Assembly: GCA_949879025.1 (NCBI GenBank)
Contig: CATLBO010000002.1
Coordinates: 20,636 to 84,635 of the forward strand
Length of the DNA: 64,000 nucleotides
Source of the DNA: an uncultured Hungatella sp.
GTDB taxonomy: Bacteria > Bacillota > Clostridia > Lachnospirales > Lachnospiraceae
Direction of reading: 5' to 3'
Part shown: one piece after another, positions 16,474-23,558 of the stretch
Layout of the letters: the number at the start of each line of letters is the position of its first letter
Position numbering within the stretch: position 1 is the first letter of the stretch
Translations under genes and position numbers: made by a program
The notes under the pieces: generated by a model
Database searches by the model: none
Told to the model about the DNA's origin: nothing
Seen by the model: only the letters and a program-made list of their open reading frames with translations

Positions 16474-17988
16474 ATGTCAAAAATGATTATTAAAAACGGC
16501 GCCTTGGTATCTTCCAGTAAAGTCTGCAAAAAGGATATTTATATTGAGAACGGAAAAATTAAAGGAATCGGAGAGCCTGGGGATTTTCTGGATGAGGAAA
16601 AAAATGCCGAAGAAATATATGATGCAAAAGGAAATTACGTGCTTCCTGGACTTATTGAACCTCATATGCATATAAAGGCGCCTTTGGGAGGGATTGTTGA
16701 CATTCTGGATTTTGACAGCGCCAGTGTATGCGCAGCCTATGGCGGGGTTACTGCGTTTATGGATTTTTCCTCTACGCTTCCAGGGGATTCCCTGACAGCT
16801 GCCGTAGAAGCGCGGAAAGAGGAGATGCATACTTCTAAACTTGATTATTCTCTCCACTGCAAAGTGGTGAATCTTGCAGATGCCCAGGATATTGCAGGCG
16901 CCATGGCTGCAGATGCTGCCTTTGCAAAGGATAAAAACGAAAGAACTATGGCCGCAGTCCAGGAGGCAAATGAAAGGGTTAAGGCCCAGGTAAAAGCCAG
17001 GCTGGAAGAAATACCGAATATTGTTAAAAACGGAAAGATCCCTACATTTAAGCTGTTTATGACATATCGGAAAGCTAATGTTATGATTGATGATGTTTCA
17101 ATGCTTAAGGTCATGGCTGCGGTCAGGGATGCAGGAGGCCGATGTGGATTTCATGCAGAAAGCAATGCCATCGCAGAGTATAATGAAGAACTTTTTGAAC
17201 AGGAAGGCAAGCTGGATTGGCGCTATTTTGCGGAATATAAAGGAAATCTATGTGAGGCAGAGGCAGTCCGCCGGGTACTTTACTATGCGGAACTTCTCAA
17301 GGCTCCCGTGTATTTTTTCCATCTCTCTACAAAGGAAGCTATTGAGGCAGTAAAAGAGGCACGAAAAAAAGGGATTGATGTTATTGCGGAAACCTGCTGT
17401 CATTATCTGGCTTTTACCAAAGAGAAAAATGAGGGAGAAGACGGAATCCTCTATCTGATGAGTCCTCCGCTGCGCACAAAGGATGATCAGGAGGCTTTGT
17501 GGCAGGCTGTTAAAAATGACGATATCAAAATTGTAAGCTCTGACAACTGCACATTTCCCCGCACCATGAAGGAAGCTCCTTTGACGGACAATAAGCCGGA
17601 TTTCCGTAAGCCTATCAGCGGCGTTTCTGGCCTGGAAGAACGGTTTGGAGTTTTGATGAGGGCTGTTAATGAAGGGAAAATTGGAATTCAGGATTTAGTC
17701 CGTGTTGCCTGCGAGAATCCTGCAGTCTATTTTGGATGTGGAAACCGCAAAGGATTTCTTAAAGAAGGATATGACGCAGATATTGTTGTTGTGGACAGAA
17801 TGAAACAGGTTACTTTAAACAGGGAATCTCTTCATTATCCTAAGCAGCTGGAATATGCACTTTATGAAGATATTGAGGTCTTAGGGTATCCTGTCACAAC
17901 AATCCGCCGGGGAGAGTATCTTGTGAAAGACGGCGTTTATAATGAGAATGCTTCCTGCGGTCTTTTTATTGAAAGAGAACTTGTTTAG
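16474..17988 (+). CDS. Hydantoinase/dihydropyrimidinase-like amidohydrolase
   Basis: A cyclic-amidohydrolase fold with the metal motif EPHMHIK, a carbamylated-lysine candidate in IPTFKLFMTYR, later ligands GFHAES and FFHLS, and the SSDNCTF catalytic aspartate region. Compared with HyuA at 27174 it carries about 40 extra charged residues (KDKNERTMAAVQEANERVK...) before the lysine motif. The start is the ATG at 16474 after AAAGGAA; the ORF track start overlaps the racemase. It likely opens a hydantoin, allantoin-like or dihydropyrimidine ring. It is the last gene of the operon and is followed by a strong terminator. Confidence 0.82.
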   Translation: MSKMIIKNGALVSSSKVCKKDIYIENGKIKGIGEPGDFLDEEKNAEEIYDAKGNYVLPGLIEPHMHIKAPLGGIVDILDFDSASVCAAYGGVTAFMDFSSTLPGDSLTAAVEARKEEMHTSKLDYSLHCKVVNLADAQDIAGAMAADAAFAKDKNERTMAAVQEANERVKAQVKARLEEIPNIVKNGKIPTFKLFMTYRKANVMIDDVSMLKVMAAVRDAGGRCGFHAESNAIAEYNEELFEQEGKLDWRYFAEYKGNLCEAEAVRRVLYYAELLKAPVYFFHLSTKEAIEAVKEARKKGIDVIAETCCHYLAFTKEKNEGEDGILYLMSPPLRTKDDQEALWQAVKNDDIKIVSSDNCTFPRTMKEAPLTDNKPDFRKPISGVSGLEERFGVLMRAVNEGKIGIQDLVRVACENPAVYFGCGNRKGFLKEGYDADIVVVDRMKQVTLNRESLHYPKQLEYALYEDIEVLGYPVTTIRRGEYLVKDGVYNENASCGLFIERELV

Positions 17989-17997
17989 AACTGCCAA

Positions 17998-18038
17998 GGG
18001 GCTGCTGCACAAAGATCCTGCAGCAGCCCCTCTTTTTA
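17998..18038. terminator. Bidirectional terminator
   Basis: A perfect 12-base stem GGGGCTGCTGCA / TGCAGCAGCCCC with a nine-base loop is followed by TCTTTTTATC. It ends the plus-strand operon and probably also serves the convergent MATE gene. Confidence 0.9.
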
Positions 18039-19379
18039 TCTGTTTTTAGACTCCCTTATTCTGAAAAATACATAGAAACCAACACAGATCACTGCTGAAA
18101 GCAGCGATCCCAGCGGCGCTGCCCACCCCATGGGATACAAGGTTTCCGGGAACATGATGCTGGCCAGATAAGAACCTGGGATTCGGATCAGAAGGATGGA
18201 TATAATGTTATGTATAAAGGATATCAATGATTTCTGATCTCCGCAAAAGTATCCGCTGAAACAGAAATGAACCCCTGCAAAGATGCAGTCAAAGGAGTAA
18301 GATCGCATATAGGCGCAGCCTGCTGCCAGCACGGCTTCTTCTTTTGTAAACAGCCCTATGAGCGTATGGGGAAGAACCTGATTGTACAAGCAGCAGAAAA
18401 TTCCCCATCCTACAGTTATCATCAGGCCATAGTGCAGAGACTTTCTGGCCCGTTCCGGCTTTCCTGCCCCCATATTCTGGGCGGTAACTGCAGATATGGC
18501 GGACAGGAATGAGGATGGCACCAGGAACATAAATCCAATAAGCTTTTCCACAATCCCTACGCTGGCTGCTGCAATAAGTCCCCGGCTGTTGGCAATTACG
18601 GTAATCACCACGAAAGCCACCTGAATCATGCCGTCCTGAAGGGCAATAGGTGCTCCCACTTTTAAGATATCAGACAGAATCCGGCGGCTGGGCTTCATGG
18701 TCTGACGGTTCATGGCAAAGCCAAAATCTTTTTTCCGAAGCATGGCAAGGGCCACCAGGACGCTGACTGCCTGGCCGCAGATGGTGCCCAGGGCAGCTCC
18801 GGCTGCACCCATGCCCAGGATACCAATAAAGGCAAAGTCAAGGACTATATTGACCACACAGGCCACTGCAACAAAGTACATTGGGCTGCGGGAGTCACCA
18901 GCCCCCCGGAACAGGCTGCTGATAACATTGTATGCAGTAATAAAAGGGATTCCCAAAAAGCAGATCCGCAGATAGATTACGGTTTCAGCAGCCGCCTCCG
19001 TGGGAGTCAGCATAATGCGGGCGATACCATCTGCCATCAGAAACAGTGTCACAGTGAGAATGCAGGCAAATCCAATGAAAAATACGGCAGTAGTTCCCAT
19101 AGTCCGGGCCGCTGCCTTCCCGTCCCCTGCTCCTACTGCATGGCCGATACGCACTGTGGTTCCCATGGCAAATCCCAACAGTATGACAGTAAGCATATGC
19201 ATAACCTGGCTGCCCACAGACACAGCGGTGATGGTAGCGGAACCATTATATAATCCGGTAATAAATAAATCGGCCATTCCGTAAAAGGTCTGCATAAAGC
19301 TGGACAGCAAGTAGGGCACAGCGAAAAGAATCAGGGTCCTTCCTATGCTTCCGGTAATCAGCTTATTCTTTTCATTCAT
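18036..19379 (-). CDS. MATE family multidrug/cation antiporter
   Basis: A 447-residue protein with 12 hydrophobic segments and MATE signatures (VPYLLSSFMQTFYGMADLFITG, AVGAGDGKAAAR, RGAGDSRSPMYF, AQNMGAGKPERARKSL). MATE proteins use Na+ or H+ gradients to export organic compounds. It is transcribed away from a second MATE gene. The substrate is unknown. Location beside the purine cluster may be chance. Confidence 0.88.
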   Translation of the reverse strand: MNEKNKLITGSIGRTLILFAVPYLLSSFMQTFYGMADLFITGLYNGSATITAVSVGSQVMHMLTVILLGFAMGTTVRIGHAVGAGDGKAAARTMGTTAVFFIGFACILTVTLFLMADGIARIMLTPTEAAAETVIYLRICFLGIPFITAYNVISSLFRGAGDSRSPMYFVAVACVVNIVLDFAFIGILGMGAAGAALGTICGQAVSVLVALAMLRKKDFGFAMNRQTMKPSRRILSDILKVGAPIALQDGMIQVAFVVITVIANSRGLIAAASVGIVEKLIGFMFLVPSSFLSAISAVTAQNMGAGKPERARKSLHYGLMITVGWGIFCCLYNQVLPHTLIGLFTKEEAVLAAGCAYMRSYSFDCIFAGVHFCFSGYFCGDQKSLISFIHNIISILLIRIPGSYLASIMFPETLYPMGWAAPLGSLLSAVICVGFYVFFRIRESKNR

Positions 19380-19481
19380 CGTTTTTTCCTCCCCGTGATC
19401 CCCTTATGATCATTCTCAACTAATTTAAAAACGGTTCCCATTATAACATAGTCCTAAACAACTTTCAACGAAAAAACTTTT

Positions 19482-19512
19482 ATACTTTAAAGCAATAGTT
19501 GCTCTAAAGTAT
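19482..19512. promoter_or_regulatory. Inverted repeat between the divergent MATE genes
   Basis: ATACTTTAAAGCA and TGCTCTAAAGTAT form a 13-base inverted repeat with one mismatch and a five-base centre. It is AT-rich, lies about 100 bases before one gene and 170 before the other, and looks like a regulator site. No regulator gene is adjacent. Confidence 0.45.
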
Positions 19513-19570
19513 TCTTAAAACACCTTTTCATGTGTTTGAAAATGCCGGTTTTAAAAATTCCTGCTTTAAG

Positions 19571-19599
19571 TTGAAAGACCTGCCAACATTCTGTATAAT
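19571..19599 (+). promoter_or_regulatory. Promoter of the plus-strand MATE gene
   Basis: TTGAAA (19571-19576), 17 bases, TATAAT (19594-19599), about 60 bases before the start codon. Confidence 0.7.
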
Positions 19600-19657
19600 G
19601 TGACCAGATAGGTTTGCTAGCCATAAAAAAATTAAACAGACTTGTGGAGTGTTGTAC

Positions 19658-21064
19658 ATGATGGAAAAAAAGAAAAAGCATTCACAGAAACTAAATATGG
19701 AAATGGTATCTGTTATCATGGCTCTGGCATGGCCTACCATGCTGGAGCAGCTGATGCAGACTGCAGTTCAGTATATTGACACTGCCATGGTAGGCTCCCT
19801 GGGAACCCAGGCAACGGCAGCTGTCGGGGCTACCAGCACTGTAAACTGGCTTATCGGAAGCACGATCTCGGCTCTCAGCGTAGGGTTTCTGTCTTTCATC
19901 GCCAGATCCTGCGGGGCAGGGGATGAGGAGGCAGCAAAGCGGTCTGTGTCCCAGGCGGTGCTTGCAGTGATGGTTACGGGGATATTTTTTACGGCGCTGA
20001 CTCTGGCTTTAAGCGGGTATGTGCCTGTATGGATGCAAGTGGATAAAAGCATTCAGACATTAGCTGCTCGATATTTCTTTATTTTGTATATTCCCATGCT
20101 TCCCAGAACCGCCAGCATTATTTTCGGCACGGTTCTGAGAGCGGCAGGGGATACGAAAACTCCCATGAAAATCGGAGTGGTTGTCAATCTGATTAATGTT
20201 GTGCTGAATTTTCTTCTTATTTATCCCACCAGGCCGATAAATGTATTAGGTGTCTCTTTTTCCATGCCTGGGGCCGGTATGGGTGTTATTGGGGCTGCTG
20301 CTGCCAGTGCAGCAGCATTTACCGCAGGCGGTATCTGTATTACGGCTGTGGTCTGGAATCATCCCAAGATTTCACCTAAGGGGCAAAGTTTTCGGCCTGA
20401 TGCCAGGATTCTCAGACCATGCCTGCAGGTTGCGTTTCCCAATATGCTGCAGCGGTTCGGAACTTCTCTGGGATATGTGGCTTTTGCCTCTATGATCAAT
20501 TCTCTGGGAGAGGTTTCTACTGCAGCCCACACCATAGCCAACACCGTAGAGTCGGCTTTCTATATTCCTGGGTACGGGATGCAGACTGCGGCGGCAACCT
20601 TGGCAGGCAATGCTTACGGGGCCAAAGACGGGAAACGGATGAAGGAACTGGCAGCCATGTTTATTCCCATTGAAATCGGCCTGATGATCTTCTCCGGAGG
20701 TGCTCTGTTTTTGCTGGCTCCCAGACTTATGAGGATCTTTTCCGGCAGCGAGGACGTGATTTTGCTTGGGAGTACAGTACTGCGGATGGTTGCTGTCTCA
20801 GAGCCTTTTTATGGGTTTTCCATTATTATTGAAGGCATGATGCAGGGGGTCGGAAAAACAAAGGAGCCTTTTGTCTTTAATATCATCGGCATGTGGGGAA
20901 TTCGTATTGCAGGGACTTTCATCTGTACCCAAATGTTAGGGCTTGGCCTGGTGTCAGCCTGGGGGTGTATGATCGCCCATAATCTGTTTCTCTTTGCAAT
21001 ATTTTTGTACTGCTATGTGAACGGGGTCTGGAATCCTCTGCATAAGAAAGCGCATAAACCATGA
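19658..21064 (+). CDS. MATE family multidrug/cation antiporter
   Basis: A MATE transporter of about 468 residues (AWPTMLEQLMQTAVQYIDTAMVG, ARSCGAGDEEAAKRSV, RAAGDTKTPMKIGV, GNAYGAKDGKRMKEL). The ATG at 19658 follows TGGAG; the track's GTG three codons earlier is less likely. It belongs to a different MATE subgroup from its divergent neighbour, judging by the lack of close sequence identity. The convergent gltA/nfnB-type gene begins 55 bases beyond its stop, with a weak hairpin (GAAAAGCT/AGCTTTTC) between. Confidence 0.87.
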   Translation: MMEKKKKHSQKLNMEMVSVIMALAWPTMLEQLMQTAVQYIDTAMVGSLGTQATAAVGATSTVNWLIGSTISALSVGFLSFIARSCGAGDEEAAKRSVSQAVLAVMVTGIFFTALTLALSGYVPVWMQVDKSIQTLAARYFFILYIPMLPRTASIIFGTVLRAAGDTKTPMKIGVVVNLINVVLNFLLIYPTRPINVLGVSFSMPGAGMGVIGAAAASAAAFTAGGICITAVVWNHPKISPKGQSFRPDARILRPCLQVAFPNMLQRFGTSLGYVAFASMINSLGEVSTAAHTIANTVESAFYIPGYGMQTAAATLAGNAYGAKDGKRMKELAAMFIPIEIGLMIFSGGALFLLAPRLMRIFSGSEDVILLGSTVLRMVAVSEPFYGFSIIIEGMMQGVGKTKEPFVFNIIGMWGIRIAGTFICTQMLGLGLVSAWGCMIAHNLFLFAIFLYCYVNGVWNPLHKKAHKP

Positions 21065-21119
21065 AAAGCTGTTCTCTTTGCGGAAAGCTTTTCTCCAATG
21101 AAAAAGGTATGGCAGACTG

Positions 21120-22514
21120 CTATGGTGTCCCGGTTTTTGTCAAATACTCATCAATCCCTCTGGCACCTGCCCGCCCCGCCTCCATGGCAAGAATTACCGT
21201 GGCAGCCCCGGTCACTGCATCTCCTCCGGCATACACGCCCCTTTTGCTGGTCTTCCCGTTAACCTCTTCTGCCACAATGCATTTTTTCCTATTCACTTCC
21301 AGTCCCTTAGTAGTTCCGGAGATCAGAGGGTTTGGCGAAGTTCCCAAGGACATAATTACCGTATCCGCATCAATCACAAACTCCGAACCCTTAACAGGTA
21401 CCGGCCGCCTTCTCCCGGAACTATCCGGCTCACCCAGTTCCATGCGGATACACCGCATTCCCTTCACCCATCCGTTGCCATCTGTCAGAATTTCCGTAGG
21501 ATTAGTCAGCAGATCAAAGATAATCCCCTCTTCCTTGGCATGATGGACTTCCTCCGCCCTGGCCGGAAGCTCTGCCTCACTTCTTCTGTACACAATATGC
21601 ACATCAGCTCCCAGGCGCAGTGCCGTCCTGGCTGCATCCATAGCCACATTGCCGCCGCCCACTACGGCCACTTTCTTACCTGCCGCAATAGGCGTGTCAT
21701 AATCATCCCGGAACGCTTTCATAAGATTGCTTCTGGTCAGATATTCATTGGCTGAGAACACTCCATTTGCATTTTCCCCTGGAATCCCCATAAACATAGG
21801 AAGTCCTGCGCCGGACCCGATAAATACGGCGTCAAATCCATCTTCCTCCAAAAGCTGGTCAATGGTCACCGATTTTCCGATAATCACATTTGTCTCAATC
21901 TTTACACCCAATTTTTTTACATTTTCAATCTCCGGCTTCACCACGTTTTCTTTTGGAAGGCGGAACTCTGGAATCCCGTAGATCAGTACGCCGCCAGGCT
22001 CATGAAGAGCCTCAAAAATAGTCACCTCATACCCCTTCTTAGCTAAATCCCCGGCACAGGTCAGCCCTGCCGGGCCAGAACCGATGACAGCCACTTTTTT
22101 TCCGTTGGTATGTTCAGGCTTATCCGGCACAACTCCATTTTCCCTGAACCAGTCTGCCACAAACCGCTCCAGTTTGCCGATGGAAACCGATTCTCCCTTT
22201 ATTCTGCGGATGCACTGTCCTTCGCACTGGCTTTCCTGCGGACAGACACGGCCGCACACGGCGGGAAGGGCTGAAGACTCGGCAATGACCTTTGCCGCTT
22301 CATGAAAATTGCCTTCCTTGACCTGCCGGACAAATCCCGGTATGTCAATGGCTACCGGACAGCCTTTTATGCACTTGGCGTTCTTACAGTCTAAGCATCT
22401 GGAGGCCTCTTTCATAGCCTCCTCTTTATTATATCCAAGACAAACCTCATGAAAATTTGCGGCCCTTGTTTTCGGATCTTGTTCCCGAACCGGAACTTTT
22501 TTTAACATATCCAT
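21120..22514 (-). CDS. nfnB: NfnB/GltA-type NADPH-dependent oxidoreductase subunit
   Basis: Domain order is an N-terminal [4Fe-4S] module (CLDCKNAKCIKGCP, CGRVCPQESQCEGQC), then an FAD fold (VIGSGPAGLTCAGDLAKKGYEV) and an NADPH fold (VVGGGNVAMDAARTALRLG). This is the small-subunit glutamate-synthase-like protein that, beside an NfnA gene, forms NADH-dependent reduced ferredoxin:NADP+ oxidoreductase. I start at the ATG at 22514 after GGAGGAG, which avoids overlap with nfnA. It is the last gene of the xdh-nfnA-nfnB string. Confidence 0.87.
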   Translation of the reverse strand: MDMLKKVPVREQDPKTRAANFHEVCLGYNKEEAMKEASRCLDCKNAKCIKGCPVAIDIPGFVRQVKEGNFHEAAKVIAESSALPAVCGRVCPQESQCEGQCIRRIKGESVSIGKLERFVADWFRENGVVPDKPEHTNGKKVAVIGSGPAGLTCAGDLAKKGYEVTIFEALHEPGGVLIYGIPEFRLPKENVVKPEIENVKKLGVKIETNVIIGKSVTIDQLLEEDGFDAVFIGSGAGLPMFMGIPGENANGVFSANEYLTRSNLMKAFRDDYDTPIAAGKKVAVVGGGNVAMDAARTALRLGADVHIVYRRSEAELPARAEEVHHAKEEGIIFDLLTNPTEILTDGNGWVKGMRCIRMELGEPDSSGRRRPVPVKGSEFVIDADTVIMSLGTSPNPLISGTTKGLEVNRKKCIVAEEVNGKTSKRGVYAGGDAVTGAATVILAMEAGRAGARGIDEYLTKTGTP

Positions 22515-22573
22515 AATCTCCTCCATTCCACAAAAAACATATTTCCGACATCTGAATTTACGTGCTTTTGGGC

Positions 22574-23455
22574 CTAATGGCAATGACCGCACCCTCCATG
22601 GTGAGTATCTCCTTCATTCAGTTTCAGTACAGCGCGCCCTTCCTCTGTACGATACATTTGCTGCCTCTTCATAGCTTCGTCAAAGTTCACTTTGTGGCCG
22701 TCAAATTCCGGTCCGTCGACACAGGCAAATTTCACTTCCTCCCCAACCGTCAGGCGGCAGGCGCCACACATTCCTGTGCCGTCTACCATAATAGGGTTCA
22801 TACTGACAATTGTAGGGATATTCAGTTTTTTCGTAAGCAGGCATACGAATTTCATCATGATCATAGGGCCGATAGCTACACAGATGTCGTAATGTCTGCC
22901 CTGATTTTCCACTAAATCCTTTACCACATCAGTAACCATGCCTTTTTGTACATAAGAACCATCATCAGTGGTTATGTAAAGATTCCCGGCCACTGCTTTC
23001 ATCTCTTCTTCCAGAATCAGCATATCCTTTGTTTTTGCTCCTGCCACAACGTCTGCGTCAATACCATGGGTTCTTAACCATTTTACCTGGGGATATACAG
23101 GCGCAGCACCCACTCCTCCTGCCACAAACAGCATTCTCTTCTTCTTCAAAGCTTCCAAATCCTCATGGACAAATTCTGACGGTCTTCCAAGAGGGCCTGC
23201 AAAATCCCGGAAACTGTCCCCGGTTCTCAGCGCAGCCATTTTCTGGGTAGAAGCCCCTGCAATCTGAAATACGATGGTAACAATTCCTGTCCCTCTGTCA
23301 TAATCGCAGATAGTCAGAGGAATCCTCTCTCCTGCTTCATCCATTTTTACAATAACAAATTCTCCCGGCTCACAGGCCTTGGCTACTCTGGGCGCTTCCA
23401 CGTCCATGAGGTAGATTTTCTCTGCCAGCTGCCGGGCTTTGACGATCTTATACAT
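22574..23455 (-). CDS. nfnA: NfnA/dihydroorotate-dehydrogenase-electron-transfer-like FAD and [2Fe-2S] subunit
   Basis: A ferredoxin-reductase-like domain binds FAD and NAD (RIPLTICDYD, LFVAGGVGAAPVYPQ) and ends with a [2Fe-2S] site (GTGMCGACRL, then CVDGPEFDGH). Paired with NfnB it makes the electron-bifurcating transhydrogenase. The tail HHGGCGHCH adds two more Cys and several His that may bind metal. It lies 103 bases after the Mo-hydroxylase gene, with a strong hairpin between. Confidence 0.87.
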   Translation of the reverse strand: MYKIVKARQLAEKIYLMDVEAPRVAKACEPGEFVIVKMDEAGERIPLTICDYDRGTGIVTIVFQIAGASTQKMAALRTGDSFRDFAGPLGRPSEFVHEDLEALKKKRMLFVAGGVGAAPVYPQVKWLRTHGIDADVVAGAKTKDMLILEEEMKAVAGNLYITTDDGSYVQKGMVTDVVKDLVENQGRHYDICVAIGPMIMMKFVCLLTKKLNIPTIVSMNPIMVDGTGMCGACRLTVGEEVKFACVDGPEFDGHKVNFDEAMKRQQMYRTEEGRAVLKLNEGDTHHGGCGHCH

Positions 23456-23510
23456 CTGCTTCCTCCCGTCTTACCATGCCATACACATGCAAATATAATA
23501 TATGCATTTT

Positions 23511-23541
23511 CCCAGCCGCTCCATATCTGTAAGCGGCTGGG
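23511..23541 (-). other. Strong hairpin between xdh and nfnA without a U tract
   Basis: A perfect 10-base GC-rich stem (CCCAGCCGCT / AGCGGCTGGG) with an 11-base loop. The minus-strand run after it is AAAATGC, so termination is doubtful. An mRNA processing or stability role that sets xdh and nfn levels apart is more likely. Confidence 0.5.
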
Positions 23542-23558
23542 AGATAAATCAATAATAT

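Noticed and set aside
21061-21543. 160-aa plus-strand ORF after the second MATE gene
   Set aside because: It runs almost entirely antisense to the NfnB gene, whose frame carries clear motifs. It has no ribosome site of its own beyond the overlap.
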